Shown here: positions 21,346-34,310 of the stretch, piece by piece | Numbering within the stretch: position 1 is the stretch's first letter | Layout of the letters: every line of letters begins with the position of its first letter | Assembly: GCA_016584305.1 (NCBI GenBank) | Contig: JACEEZ010002646.1 | Location: 290,888 to 354,887 of the forward strand | From: Chionoecetes opilio | Lineage: Eukaryota > Arthropoda > Malacostraca > Decapoda > Majidae | Length of the DNA stretch: 64,000 nucleotides | Reading direction: 5' to 3' | The notes under the pieces: generated by a model | Told to the model about the DNA's origin: nothing | The model's input: only the letters and a program-made list of their open reading frames with translations | Database searches by the model: none | Translations under genes and position numbers: made by a program

Positions 21346-21890
21346 CATGCACGAAAAATGCTTTCTTGCTTTTCAACCACTTATTGCTGCGAATCTACAT
21401 TCTCCTACCTAACCCAAATCAAGACGCCCTTAAGGTCACAAATGACGGATACCCATCTAGAGGATCAGCTGAAACTGCGGACCTCCACGCTGCAACCAAA
21501 TATTTAAATGCTTTCCTACAAAAAGCAGTTACAACAAAGTCATTAAAAGGTTAGTTAACTTTATAATTAATTTTTTTCTTTCATTTTTTTAAGTTATTTA
21601 GTACATAGTAGTTAGATTTTTACAAAATAATGTACATTTTGAAGTATACCTAATTGAAGTTTCTTGAATGCGGCCTTATTAGATTACAGCTAACTTAATG
21701 CGGCCTTCCAATTTGAAAAGGTTCCCCACCTCTGACCTAGCCTATATTTTGCTCTAGTATCTTCATACATGCTCCTCACTATGTTCACTATCTTTTGACT
21801 CAACCCAACCTTTTCCAAAACCTTGCACAACATTTCTCTGTTTACTCTAGGCTTCATTAGGCATTTTAGGTAATCATAGGCTTTCTTAAT

Positions 21891-23036
21891 GTAGGAGTGC
21901 GGGGCCCTGAATGAAATATGGGGTAAAACGTAATTATAAAGTGGGGGAGAGATGCCCTCTTCAACGCATTGGGAATATACAATCTATATGACATCTTCAT
22001 CACGTCAAAGCTCTCTTTTTCTTAGGGTTTTACTCCTACTGATGAAAGTAATAACGAAGTTGAACCCCAACTCAGATTGTCTTCATTTTATTTAAATTTC
22101 ATGTTTCGAAAGTTATCCTAAGCAAATTACCGGAGCCTTTTGGTAGAGCACAGTGTCTCACATCTTATATTCATTATACTCATAAATATATAGAAAATTA
22201 TCCTGTAAAAATTTTAAGATCTTTTGGCTGGGCTAAGCCCCCAATGTTTCAAGATCCTAAATACACCCCTGAGCGCGCGCGCACACACACACACACACAC
22301 ACGCACGCACACGCACACGCACACGCACACGCACACGCACACCGTTCAAGGCACGATATTTTTTGCTGACAAGGCAGACAATTACTATCCCCCTTGAGCA
22401 ACGAAAGGAGGTAAGGGGTGTGTCAGGTCCCTGCATTACCCACAGATTGGTCCCTAATGAGTTCTAAGTTCTTTTTATGAGGGTGACAGCTGGCGTTCGC
22501 GAATTCACCCCGTAATCAAGACCGTGGGTGAAGAACTTACCCAGGGTCACTGTCCATTGCTGAGGGCAAATTATACGTCGATGCCAGGAATATTCATGTT
22601 TTTAAAGCTCAGATTGACCAATTGAGAAAATTTAGGAGACAGAACCCCATGAATGTAACTCATTCAACACTCACCACCAAACATCACGCATGAATGGAAA
22701 CTGATATGAATAGAATGAATGGCACAGCTGCCTCTCCTTTGTAAAAAGCCAAGCGAGGTGTTGCAGGTGTCCTCTCGGGTTATTCGTACAGGTGTTAGAA
22801 GTAATATAATAATTCAGTAGGTGTTTTTGCGCTATTCCTGACATGTATGTACGTACAGGTTGTCACAAAGCTATACTACATGTCTATGTATTGTGTAAAA
22901 TGTGCCCAATTATCCTAAAAAAAGCATTACCCCAAACTCTATCCCAACATAGCTTTATTACCCTGAATGGAGCCTAGCCTAGCATATGGGAAGGTGACCA
23001 GGGGAGGGTGACAGGCGAGGAGGGAACAACTTCTCT
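21891..23036. other. sparse intergenic sequence with (CA)n repeat
   Basis: A CA/CG dinucleotide tract lies at 22274-22341. I see no gene or transposon ends in the remainder. This is the start of the 22-kb spacer between exon E of copy 1 and exon A of copy 2. Confidence 0.5.
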
Positions 23037-23290
23037 AAATCACCCGGTGGCATATTCCCGTTCTCTATGCCAGTCTGTGGTTTCCGAGTGAAGACGCTTG
23101 GCTGTAGCTCCGAAATTAACCATAGGATTTTCTCGAAAATATCCTCATTGTGATTCCCACACAAAGTCATCTAAGTTCACCTGTGAAAATCTGGCCTACC
23201 CTATCCGTAACCTATCGTAACCTAACCTGACGTGTTCAAGAGTAAACGCCACATACTCTTCCAGAAAACGGGAATATGCCACCCGGTTCA
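23037..23290. repeat. short inverted repeat, possible MITE
   Basis: CACCCGGTGGCATATTCCCG at about 23040 is matched in reverse complement by CGGGAATATGCCACCCGGTT at about 23268-23287. About 200 bp lie between. No target duplication was found. Confidence 0.5.
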
Positions 23291-23469
23291 ACACAACCAA
23301 AGACCCTACAAGCAAGATAGGAAAGCTGAGGCCCTAGCCTAAGCATAATTTGTGATGTCTAACACGAGCGCCATCTGTGGCGTCCAATGTAACTGTTGAT
23401 TGAGGACTTATTTAAATCAAATTATTACTCCCTCTGACATCAAGATCAATACTCTATGCATTTTTAGCA

Positions 23470-23600
23470 CACACACTCACACACATACACAATCAGACAT
23501 GATAATAATATATACTGAAATACAGTATCATCAGGTGGGAATTGAACCCGGGCCCGCGGAGCCGCACGACACGACAGCACAATATATTGCTTAACAACAC
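23470..23600 (-). mobile_element. possible tRNA-derived SINE fragment
   Basis: The reverse strand has a B-box-like GGGTTCAATTCCCACC near 23539-23554, preceded by GCGGCTCCGCGGGCCC. A CA-rich stretch precedes it on the + strand. Only the B-box half is recognisable. Confidence 0.45.
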
Positions 23601-25434
23601 GACAGCACACTCCGAAACACCTGCTTTCCTATCTTGCGTGTAGGGTCTTTGAACCCAACCTTCGAGCCAGCTGCCTTCCTTATTCCACTGCTTCTGCTGT
23701 TAAAACTTTACCTTTTTAGGTCCCCTCCAGAGCTAATGCACTAGCTAGCAAGAGAGGGTTGATCGCGACCCCAGGGGAATTCCTGGGTAAAATGGCAACC
23801 TTATCCTACATCTGGTTAATAACGTAACGAGGCTGCACTACGATCTGAAAGAAACACACTAAGGAGAAAAACGCGTCTGGCAACCCCGCCACCCCCGCCA
23901 TCACTCCCAACAGCCAGCCCGTCATTCTCTTTTTGCCCATCGTCTAGTCAACATTAAGCCTTTCTACCTAGTTGCACGTGTTGTCGACGCTGGTCATCTT
24001 TGATTATATTGGTGAGCAACTGATTGATTTTCTCGTGTGTTAGCTGCTTTTTTCCCATTCGCTTTTGACCCGGGATCCCACTGTAGGTTTTTCCGGGGCG
24101 GGTGTACTTCACATCTCGTTCATGTGTCCCTATAGTGTCTGGGGGTGGGGGGGGGTTCCCTTTTCACCCTTGGTGGGTGTTGAGGGACGGCCTCCTAGAG
24201 CTTCGGCGGTGTTGTTGCCCCCCACGGAGGATTTGTTTCGTGTTGGTGGGAGTGTGGGGCGTTTCGCTCCTCTCCTCCCCCCCCTCAAGACTACTTCCGG
24301 TCGTTTTGACCAGGCCCCTCATTATGCCACTCTATAGTGGCATGGTAGGGAACATGCCTTAGCTTAGGAACACTGACCATTTACGGGTCAGTGTTCGAGG
24401 CGGCGCCCGGAGCTTGTCGTTAGTGGCTTTGCTACCCGACTCCTTCTTTCTCCGACTCCCCCTTGCCCTCTTTGCCTTTCTTTTCCGGAAGGAGAGAGGG
24501 AACGTGGGGATTCTTGGCGCTTGGGGCTACGCTCCCCCCGCCCCTCCCCCTCTCCGTGGGATGGGGCGGAGCGTTCGGTGATTCATGACTTTTTCGTGGA
24601 TTCGTTCGAGGATTCGTGGATTCGTCCTTTTTCATTCATTTCGTAGTAGAAGTGGACTATTTTACAAGGTTATAACACACTACGTGGTGATTCAGAAGCT
24701 TCATAGTTATGAATCATCAGGGTTTCATTGTTTCGTTGGTTCGATGGTTCGTTCCGTATGTTTAGTTTGAGCTCGCGCACCCCTGTAAATCATTTGATTC
24801 ACATTCCCCTTTTTAGGCATTAAATCAATCGATCAAATCATTTGATTACTGCCGTCATTATGGTTCGCATCTCCGCTGCAATCTATTGCTGAATAAAGCC
24901 TTATGAAAACGAAGGCTTGGACTACTATTATCTCACCACAATTTATTCAGCATAAATATACTGAACGTGCGACCACAGCCAGCAATGGAGAAGCTTCTAT
25001 TCTGCGACGATACTCAACGAAGCGTCTATGCCATGCTATTGTTTACCTCTGACGTCAAGTTTTAATACGTCATAAGCGACCCCAGACCCTCGCTTGCCAC
25101 GGCTTACAGTAGCTTGCGCCACCTGGGCAAGTCCTTACGTAAGTGACCCGTTAAAGAAACAAGTGCGCACAGCCCTCCGTCTTATGGCAGTGATTGCCGT
25201 CGCTACAAAATATATCGCCTTATTTTTAAAGTGATCGAACTGATGGAGTTGAGGAACCACTCGACAAATATTACTTTAACACTCCCACTCAGCAAACCTC
25301 GATACGTATGCCATCTCTATCCCTCATTTTCCGCGTAACCTGTTGACTGTGTAGCAGACATCACATTATATATTTTTTTGATGACTTCATCTAAGCGAGA
25401 ATGTCTGCACAACCTGCTTTAGGATGACCATTAC

Positions 25435-25600
25435 CACAATAAGTACTCTTGGAGGATGAAAGCATTACTCTTAGGATAAATGTCAGTGTACTTTGGATGT
25501 AAAGATACAACTCGTTATCTTTTATCTTAGTAACATTGTACTTTATGAGTCGACCAGTAATCTTGAGTGGCCATGACTCTTGAACCGTAAATCATGAGTT
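25435..25600. repeat. degenerate CTTGAGGAT-type tandem repeat, block 1
   Basis: Words such as CTCTTGGAGGATGAAAG, CTCTTAGGATAAATG, ACTTTGGATGTAAAG and ATCTTGAGTGGCCATGACTC follow each other at about 25-35 bp spacing. This suggests an old minisatellite with a CTTGAGGAT core. Confidence 0.45.
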
Positions 25601-26474
25601 ATTCTACTCTAACAGAATGGTCAAGTTATGCTAAGCAACATCCCATCAACACTTGGGTTGTATGCTGTAGTAGCTCACAAACGTAATGTGGCATAACTTG
25701 GTGGCTTAACCATAAATCTTAATTTTCTGGCCCACAGCGGGAGAGTACTGCATGCCTCACCACCACATCGACACTCACGCCGATTACGCCGTGCTCACGA
25801 ACTGTGTGTAGTCATGCTGTCTTAGCCAATCATTCCACTAAAGGTCCCGGGCTGCACTGAGCTGAGCAAGACACGGCCCCACACTCCTAGTAGCACTAGG
25901 ACTGAAGTCACATTAGATCTGTACCTCATCCTGGACTGTTCACATGACCAGAATGGGTGTTTCCAGGTGCGCCAAGCCTCCATGCTCACCAAGCACAGAG
26001 GATAGCCGTTATTACTGGACCTTGAGCCCTATCCGAGCCGTTCATCAGCCGTCTTCGCACAGCGAACCTTGAACCCTTATCCAGGTTGAAACACACGTCC
26101 CAGCAGTCTGTCCATGTAAGTGGACCTAAGCCATATAGGGGACTGCCTTTGTGGTGTGTTGTGACGTCGCACTGACCGTCAGTGTACAAAATCATATCTA
26201 CAATAGTATATAGTTTTAGTGAGTCCAGAACGAGGAGGTGTAGGAAATGTAGCTATGTTCATTACTCAATTTTTATCAAGGACTTTACTGCCGCACATCA
26301 CCCTCACGTATACCAGTGCTTGTGGACCGGGTCAACATAGTAAGCAAATTTAACCATTACCGTGACATGTATTGTACTTGTTTATGACAGCGATTTCGAG
26401 CGAATGCACTAATCTACATTCATATATTTACAATTCGCTAGCCCGAACCTATGAGTCCACGAAAATACGTACTT

Positions 26475-26720
26475 TGAGATAGAGGAACCTATGATTGAGG
26501 TAGATGAGATGACCATTGTACTCTTGAGGATAGTAGGCCCCATGACTTTGAGGATAAAGGTATAGTTTCATCTTGTAGGAATATTAAGTCAAAAACTGTC
26601 ACTTGAAGGATGATAATCGTGTTAACTTAGGATTTTGAAAGCCAATTCTTCTGAGGATTCATAGGCCATGTACGCCCCTTGACGACTGAAAGGTCGACTC
26701 CCTAGGTCGACCAAGCAGGT
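26475..26720. repeat. degenerate CTTGAGGAT-type tandem repeat, block 2
   Basis: The same core as at 25435 returns: CTCTTGAGGATAGTAGG, ACTTTGAGGATAAAGG, ATCTTGTAGGAATATT, CACTTGAAGGATGATAA and TTCTGAGGATTCATAGG. It is followed by three GGTCGAC words at 26691-26732. Confidence 0.5.
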
Positions 26721-27589
26721 CGACTCATAGATGAACTAGCCGACACGGTTGTAGATAGTTGTTCGGTAAACGATGGTAGAGTTAGGTTGCAGCGCAGTAT
26801 CACTGTTTGGTTGTGTTATGCTGTTCATTAAAGTGGAGGACAAAGTGGTTGATGGTTAGGTAACTTGTGGTTAGGTTCTTGTGGTATACTTTCCTTTAAC
26901 GTTGTTGTTTCCTTCCTAAGTTGGTGTAGGTTTCATAACACCTCCCACCAGTCATGCTGGTGCTCACGTGCTAGAGCCTCACCGTCGGTCATCACCTCTC
27001 CTGTGGTTAGGTGTTATGGTTCTTACCACTCTACAACACCTCTAAGGTCTCCGTTGGTTTCTACCTTGTTGGTAGCTCAAGGGTGCCCCGACTTCTTTTT
27101 TCCTGGTCGAGCTCTTTTGGCGTGTCAGTTTGTCTCGCGCAGTCAGTCGTCCTCATTCCGGGCTCCATTGCCCCTACTTAGGCTTCCATTCATCAGTGCT
27201 AAGATAGGTGTCCTTTCCTTTTAGGTCTCCTCTCTCTCTCCCTCTCTCCTCTCTCTCACCCCTCGCCCTCCCTCCCCTTTCCCCTCACTCTCTCCCTCCC
27301 TATTTCTATCTTCTACTTCTCTGTGTCAGTCGTGAAGGCCAGAAGGAAAGAGAGTCCTTACTTGAGTGTTGCTTTGTTGAATCTGTTATGATGTGTGAGT
27401 GTTATCACAACATTTGTTGTACTTATGGTGTTGTGATTACTGACGCCAGTAATAAACTTGTAATGATTTCTCAGTAGATATCCATTATTCCTGACAGCAT
27501 CATTTTCTTAGTGATTTTTTTGTAGTACGATTATCAGTATTCCACAGTTCATTGCTTCATTCTTTTGTTCCTAATTCTAGTCACTGTTA

Positions 27590-27900
27590 GAGTAGGATTC
27601 ACACGATAAAGGCTGCACCGCTCGGGATCGACCCAGACCTTCCACTTGCCGGCAGACGTGCTACCGTTACACATCGGTCGCCTCCCGTGACACCCCCAAT
27701 CTCCCCCTAAAGCCCTTGGGCCGGCCAGTCCGGGAATGTGTTATCACTCTGATCTACACTGCGCCATGTTAGGTTAACGTCTACCGTTCACTGTGGGGTT
27801 TCACGAGGCGACCGTAGTGTAACGGTAGCCATCCGCCCGCAAGATGAAGGTCTCGGTTGTTCCCCGACGGTGCCTGCCTTTCGGTGAACCCTCTACCTTA
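27590..27900. mobile_element. two SINE heads in opposite orientation
   Basis: On the minus strand about 27690-27600 reads a tRNA-like head with TGTGTAACGGTAGCACGTCT and B box GGTCGATCCCGAG, then GCGGTGCAGCCTTTATCG. On the + strand 27807-27890 reads GGCGACCGTAGTGTAACGGT, with a decayed B box and CGACGGTGCCTGCC. Both belong to the same family as the SINE at 54750. The tail-to-tail arrangement makes an imperfect inverted repeat. Confidence 0.65.
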
Positions 27901-28619
27901 TACAGTCACCATTTATTTCAACTAAACTAATTGTATAAGCAGTATAAGAAAACCTCCTAACCGTAAACCCTCCCTTCTGCGTCCCCTGACAGGAGCGCCA
28001 GTACTAGAGAGTCGTTGGGATTAGGTGGACAGTGCGAAGCAGTCAAACGTCCTGCCGCAACGCCCCGCCTTCAAGTCCGATAATTCCCAATCGTCGTGTG
28101 GACTTCAGGTCCGAAGCGTCGTCTGGTGTCAAATTATGAAGGTAAGACTGCTACAGCAGGGGCTGTGGGCCCTAGGGAGGAGTTCTTGCCGTCTGACCGT
28201 GTCCGTAGACTATAATTAAATGAACCCACTGGAACCCCCAAGGTTCTTGCACATACGCATAGAAAACAAAAGTCAGCCCAGATGCGCTACTGAGAGTCCA
28301 TCCGCTGAGGACGCTGAGTATAAGCAGTATAATATCTATAGTAGTAGTATATTTGTAAAGATGGAATGGTTTACGAGGTTAGTAAACAAATATGGCGGAT
28401 CAGTACAGTACGCATGGTTGTACAGAGATCAAGGATAATATCAAAAAGTGATGAGATGTTCAGGATTCTGATCCAGAGCTGGAAAATAGGATGTAGAGGT
28501 CGACGTAACACGATTTTGTTTGTTTTTGGTTGTTGAGGAATTTCGTCAGTTATGACGCAGCTGAGATGATCTCCACTGAAAACCAGAAAGCTCTCTCTCA
28601 GATACCCCTAGAGAGCTGT
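27901..28619. other. spacer without recognised features
   Basis: Short frames at 28025 and 28220 have no motifs. Nothing else is identified. Confidence 0.4.
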
Positions 28620-28815
28620 CTGCTAGTACTAAGGTTGGCGAAGCCGCACCCCGGGAGGGGTTACAAACCCGGTTACACCCGGTACCATTCACTGCTGGGT
28701 GGACAGGGCTCGGTTGTTAAGGAACAGCCCATGTTTTCCGCTCCCCCGGGATCGAACCGGACTTCTCGGTTGTGAACTCGAGCGTGCTACCCCTACACGT
28801 ACGGATTGTTCATTA
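28620..28815 (-). mobile_element. tRNA-derived SINE
   Basis: On the minus strand: a tRNA-like head with GTGTAGGGGTAGCACGCTCG, B box CCGGTTCGATCCCGGGGG, then the body with GGGCTGTTCC, CTGTCCACCCAGCAGTGAAT and GGTACCGGGTGTAACCGGGT, and finally a conserved GGGTGCGGCTTCGCC. This head-plus-body arrangement is familiar from decapod SINEs. Confidence 0.75.
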
Positions 28816-29030
28816 GGAAACCTACATGTCAGCAAACAGATGGCGAGCAAGAGTGACAAAACGGACAAGACGAGCTTAAAGCGATAAAATATAGACAGGC
28901 AGGAAGAAGAAGAAAAGAAGAAGAAGAGGGCTCCACAGGGTTTATGGTACTGTACTCTCGTCTATCGGATCTCTCGTCTCCGCTGTCGAGAATTCCAACT
29001 CTTCACGTTGTCTTGTGTTCCTATTTTCTA

Positions 29031-29143
<113 letters not shown>

Positions 29144-29680
29144 AGTACTAAGCTCTGATTTAGCAGAAAACTGCAAATTAAGGACTATTCCCGGTGCAAA
29201 CATCGACCTGCTCAAAAGTTGGGTGACAGGAAAACTCAACTGGATTCCTTCTGAGTGCGTGATATATGGTGGGCTGTATGACATACTTGATGACGTAGCC
29301 CCTCATGCATTTTAAATAATTTTTGTTCATTGATTAGTGCTCTCAAAGTGAAGAACAATAATATGAAGATTTGTGTGTGTCAAGTTGTGCCAGTGCCAAT
29401 GTCTCAGGAAATCCAAGTCAAGATAAACAAGTTTAAACGAACTGCTAGTGAAATGGTGTGAAGCAAACGGAGTGAACTGTCATTAACCCAGTTCCAACGT
29501 TCAGACTTGGCACTGGAGATTTAGATGTTTTTTTTGTTTTAGCGAGGATGAGGATAACGTATCCCTCACCCTGAACAGACTAGGCGCAGTTAAGTTGTTG
29601 TGCACCATAGATAAACAATGTCCAGGATTTAATCTTGATTCAAATTGGAATACTGTTAAGAAACAAACTCTATGTTTCAC
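29144..29680 (+). pseudogene. LINE ORF1 esterase-like region
   Basis: Frames read RTIPGANIDLLKSWVTGKL, then CVIYGGLYDILDDVAPHAF in place of the usual GGxND block. After shifts, VVPVPMSQEIQVKINKFN, WCEANGVN and TFRLGTGDLDVF follow. The order matches an SGNH-like ORF1 domain, but stops interrupt it and no complete catalytic set is visible. Confidence 0.55.
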
Positions 29681-30053
29681 AATGATATTCAGAACAAGAA
29701 TGCATCCACAAAACAAAGACACGATAGGCAACCCTCACGCCAGGGTGTTCCCCGCCCCTATCCCCCCTCCATAACTAACCATTATGTTGACTCGAACCAA
29801 CCACCAGTCATGGTAACGAACCGACACAGCCCTTTCACAGCTACTACTCAAAAAGGTAGTTCACAACTGCCAATCAGCATGGCAACCCCCCACACCCGAC
29901 CCCCAACCCCTTGGCATACGCTCTACCAAACTACTGCCTACCACCCCCCACCCGGCCTTATGCCCCAACCCTGGCCCAACAGTACCTGGCCAGCTGGGTG
30001 CCTATCATCCACCGCCCCGCCAGGGGCCATCAGGTTACTCCTCGAGGCCTCGA

Positions 30054-30440
30054 AACACTGTTGCGGGCACCCACTCACCCACTACATACATTGAGAAACA
30101 AATACTCATTGGGGAAGATCACAGACGCGACGCGACCCTCACCACACGCGAGTCTTTTCACCCACTACACTAATGTTGGCCACTCTAACACACATCAGAA
30201 AACGAAAATAGGATGCTTCAACTGTGGGAAATTCACAATTCCGCGAAGCACTGTTGCGGGCACCCACTCACCCACTACATGCATTGAAACACAGAATACT
30301 CATTGGGGAAGAACACAGACGCGACGCGACCCTCACCACACGCAATCTTTTCCACCCATTAACACTAATGTTTGACCACTCTAACACACATCAGAAAACG
30401 AAAATAGGATGCTTCAACTGTGGGGAATTCAACCACAAAC
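30054..30440 (+). repeat. tandem 190-bp duplication with zinc knuckle
   Basis: The unit beginning CACTGTTGCGGGCACCCACT at 30057 restarts at about 30250. Each unit ends with codons for GCFNCGKF or GCFNCGEF, the first half of a CCHC knuckle. Only the second unit continues into NHKQSTC, giving a complete knuckle. The units differ at several positions, so the duplication is not recent. Confidence 0.85.
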
Positions 30441-30533
30441 AGTCAACTTGTAGCATGACCACAAACTCTGATGTGAATTTTGCCATGCCCTAGGACATAA
30501 GTCTCGATTATGTAATTATTACAGTAGATAGGG

Positions 30534-31217
30534 ATGTGGCGAAGAAGAATCTGCCGAGTATGTTATATTAGAAAGGAGTTGATAACTATTGAACATATAA
30601 ACGCTCAGTCCCTACAGTCTAATTTTGATGAAATTAAGCTTCTTATATCTGATAGAGATATTGATGTGTTGTGTGTGAGTGAGACATGGCTACGTGCTGA
30701 AACTCCTGATGAACATATTAACATTCCTAGTTTTACAGTTTTTAGATGTGATGCTGGACGTGGAGGAGGTGTATGTATTTATGTTAACAAACTACTGAAA
30801 ACTAATGTAATAGATCTAGCTCTTCCTAACACACCGGTGTAGAGGACTTATGGCTGAGTGTTCAGAGTCTATGTTGCCAGCCGTTATCAATTGGCTGTGT
30901 TTACAGGCACCCTAAGGCCCCAGTGGCTTCTTTTGAGTATATTCAGGATGTTTTTAGACAAGTATGTGTAAGTAAGAAAGGGTTTTATGTATTAGGTGAT
31001 TTTAATGATGACTTATTTTCTAAGAAAAACAAATGCGTGTATAATCAATTGCAATAAACTTACACAGTTGATAGAAGAGGCCACTAGGGTGACACCCACA
31101 TCAGCTACTTTACTAGATTTGATAATTACCAACAAAGCAAACCTTGTTTTAGCTAAATCTGTTGTTCCGGAAATAATATCAGACCATGACCTCATCAGTA
31201 TTAAATGTAAATATTAG
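30534..31217 (+). pseudogene. LINE endonuclease domain
   Basis: The first frame reads HINAQSLQSNFDEIKLLISD, VLCVSETWLRAETPDEHI (catalytic Glu) and RCDAGRGGGVCIYVN. After a stop near 30841 the domain continues in other frames through GDFNDD (near 30990) and LLDLIITNKANL to ISDHDLISIKCKY (SDH block). Confidence 0.8.
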
Positions 31218-31840
31218 TAAGCCTAAGCGAAAGCCAGAGATAAAACTTTTCGTCATCTGGGTAAATATAGTAAGGATTATCTGTGTGACTTACTTATGGA
31301 AACAGTCTCAAAACCTTAATCAAATAATGAACACCGACAATGTTGACTTACAAGTAAAATATTTTAATAATAATTTTACCAAATGTCTGGACAAATGTGC
31401 TCCCTTTGTAACCAAGGAAGTTAAAAGACCTTTAGCACCTTGGCTTAATGATGATTTGCGTCTGGCCATGAAGAAACGTGATGATACTCGCAGTAAGTTG
31501 AGGAGAGACAGGTCTAACATTTCTTTGCAACAAAAGTACACTAACGAAAAGAAAGCAATTAAGTCTCGTATTGCTACAACTTAAAAGGAATATTATGTCA
31601 ATAAATTCTATGATTCTAAAGGTAATTCATCTAGTATATGGAATCTTATTAAAGAATTAGTCCCTACAAAGAAGTGTGGCTCTGAATCATTTGAATTCGA
31701 AAATGTAAGTGAGAAGGCCGAATGTTTTAATAATTTCTTTGCAAATGTAGGAAAGACAACTTATGATCAAACACAACAGACTTTACAGAAAAATCACTTA
31801 TCTTCGTTGGACCTCTTGATTACAGAGTGTAATAGAGGGA

Positions 31841-33408
31841 GTGAAAATGAATTTTAGACCTAAGCCCGTGGACACTAATACTGTGATATTAACAATAAAA
31901 AGTCTGAAAGATACTCGTTCTGTGGGCTCAGATGGGATATCGCTTAAGTTCATCAAGGATGCCTTATATATTATTGGCTTTTACCTAACTTGCATAATTA
32001 ATACTTCTATCGTTACCGGTGTATTTCCCCTGGCCTGGAAACATGCACATGTCATTCCTTTGTTTAAGAAAGGCGATTTCAACAATGTGACTAACTATCG
32101 CCCAATTTCTCTTTTACCAGTACTCTCTAAGATTTTAGAAAAAAATTGTATCTAGTCAGCTTTCAAACTTCTTAGAAGATAACAAGTATCTCTCTAACTG
32201 CCAGCATGGTTTTAGACCTAAGCTTTCTACCGAGTCTGCTCTAACTGTGATAACTGATAAAATATATAAAAATATGGATAATAAGAAAATATCATTGTTA
32301 ACATTATGTGATTTATCAAAAGCATTTGACAGTGTCAGCCATAGTATTCTCCTAAGAAAATGTTCTAACCTTAACATTGACTCCTTCTGGCTTAACAGCT
32401 ATCTTTGTAACAGAAGTCAGTCTGTCAAGTTACAAAAAGTAATATAAAAAAAAAGAAAATGTCAGCTATGGCGTCCCTCAAGGCTCCATCCTGGGACCAG
32501 TATTATTCAACATTTATATCAATGACATGGCTCAACACTTCAATGACTGTACACTTGTCCAGTACGCTGACGACACTCAGTTTCTTCACAGTGGATCTCT
32601 CGAAAACTTAGGCACCATCATTAAAGAAACGGAAAGCAACCCTTACTAAGGCAAAAGAATATTTTCTTAGTAATGGGCCTGATGATCAATGCCAGTAAAA
32701 CACAATGTATATTCATGGAAGCAGACAGTTACTGTCACATGTACCTGAGAATATATGATTAAGTTTTGACGACACCAGCGTCCGTCCCAGCACACAGGTC
32801 AAAAATTTAGGTTTATACATGGATCGCATTTTTATTTGCACGCATATTAACGAGTTAAATAAAAAGGTCATTGGGATGCTAATGTATATATGCCGCATAA
32901 GTAAAAAATTTTGATAAATCTAGCAGGAAAATTGTTGTCCAGTCACTTGTATGAGTCTTATTAACTACTGCATACGCATTTGGGGTACCACCAACACTAC
33001 TCTTTTTACAGAAAGTACAAAAACTACAAATTTTGCTGCCAAGTTTTCGATAGGTGGTATAAGAAAATATGACCATATCTCCCCTGCCTTCAAAGAACTA
33101 AGATGGCTCAGAATTAACAAAAAAATTTTTTGATGTTTAACATTGCCATGTATAAATCTCTGAACGGCATGTATCCCGACTGGCTCCACTCATTCCCAAC
33201 AGTCCACAGCACAACAAGTAGCATGACGAGACAACAAAGTAACCTTGTTATTCCTAGAGTTAAGACAATCACCGGTGCTAAAATTTTTACAGTAAATGGA
33301 CCAAAAAAATGGAACTCCCTACCAGCCAACGTCACGAAGGCAAATACACTTTCTGTATTTAAATCTAGACTAGTCAACTATATTTTGCAAGACCAAAATG
33401 ATTTTTAG
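31841..33408 (+). pseudogene. LINE reverse transcriptase, frameshifted
   Basis: Pieces in order: GSDGISLKFIKDALYIIG and FKKGDFNNVTNYRPISLLPV (31841-32155); CQHGFRPKLSTESALTV and LCDLSKAFDSVSHSILLRKC (32200-32447); GVPQGSILGPVLFNIYIND and QYADDTQFLH (32469-32590, YADD catalytic box); and the C-terminal INYCIRIWGTTN, MFNIAMYKSLNGMYPDW and KKWNSLPANVTKANTLSVFK (32950-33408). At least four breaks are present. Confidence 0.85.
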
Positions 33409-33797
33409 TAGAGTAGTTTTTAGCAGATTCTACATATTATCTTTTATTGTAATTCTAGGTTTTACTGCAATTTTACTTGTCTTACTGAATTTTTTAGCAG
33501 ATATTAGATTTTACTTTTTATTGTAATTTTATGTTTTACTAGAATTCTGCCTGTTTGACTGGAATTTTATTTATTTTACTCCTACTAGATTATTGACAAT
33601 GCTGTACCTGGAATTTGGTGCCAATATATATGTTGTACACTCGTATGGTCAGCTACAGTGACTTACTCACTCAAATTTTTTGCCTATATTTTAGCATGTA
33701 AAATAAGCTTGACATGTAGACAAGTCTACCAATTATTATACGTATTCTGATGTAATAACCACTACCCTGTGGAAAATAAATGAATTTGAATTGAATT

Positions 33798-33996
<199 letters not shown>

Positions 33997-34019
33997 TTTA
34001 TTTCTTTTTATTTTATGCT

Positions 34020-34310
34020 AGGTAACAATTTACAGAGAAGTTACATTCAACATTACATTAGCTAGAGTATAGTAACTTACAGACTAAAGGTTACATTCTT
34101 CATGCTCCCTATCTTAAAGTCTGACTCTGGTCCTTATAATAGTCACTTATCACTATCACTCAGCTCTGCCCAGCAACCAGTTATTCACCATCACTTTGAA
34201 TTCCTGGACACTCGCTCCGTTAAAGTCTGTTTGTGTTAGCGTGCTCCACCAGCTGATATATGTGTTTGTGAACTGGCGCTGGTGGTGCCACGTACGGCAG
34301 CAGGGCACAT
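34020..34310 (-). pseudogene. LINE reverse transcriptase C-terminal fragment
   Basis: The minus strand reads RHHQRQFTNTYISWWSTL, then FNGASVQEFKVMVNNWLLG and a stop at 34156-34158. This pattern (R-x-F-x-N-x-x-x-x-x-W-N/W-x-L, then S-x-x-x-FK) is the extreme C-terminus of CR1/L2-like reverse transcriptases. The (TC)n tract at 33801-33994 lies on its 3' side. No upstream domain is seen. Confidence 0.55.

Larger units (their letters stand above)
19646..21734 (+). mobile_element. hAT transposon with 8-bp target duplication
   Basis: Termini CAGGGGTGGGGAACCT and, in reverse complement, CAGAGGTGGGGAACCT are flanked by ACCTAGCC on both sides (19638-19645 and 21735-21742). The element is 2089 bp, carries a transposase remnant on the + strand, and repeats TGCGGCCTT words near both ends (subterminal motif). 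It inserted into a LINE reverse transcriptase. Confidence 0.95.
18786..21890 (-). mobile_element. unclassified LINE split by a hAT transposon
   Basis: Minus-strand reverse transcriptase runs from about 21890 to 21743 (words KKAYDYLKCLMKPRVNREML) and continues at 19637-18954 after an inserted hAT element. The 3' end has TAATAA repeats near 18940. The family has YADD and GVRQGC motifs and differs from the CR1, RTE and jockey types elsewhere in the window. Joining the two sides of the insertion makes the reverse transcriptase sense continuous. Confidence 0.8.
23601..27589. other. 4-kb spacer without recognised genes
   Basis: Several 60-120 residue frames occur (for example 24065, 25986 and 26865), but none has family motifs, and overlapping frames on the same stretch argue against coding. 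The only structure seen is a degenerate tandem repeat (next entries) and a pyrimidine-rich stretch at 27226-27320. Confidence 0.45.

Noticed and set aside
24065..24362. Two overlapping ORFs of 86-90 residues
   Set aside because: They share the same GC-rich stretch in different frames and show no recognisable domain.
29911..30375. Pro- and His-rich ORF considered as a host gene
   Set aside because: It precedes a LINE endonuclease and contains CCHC half-knuckles, so it is part of LINE ORF1.
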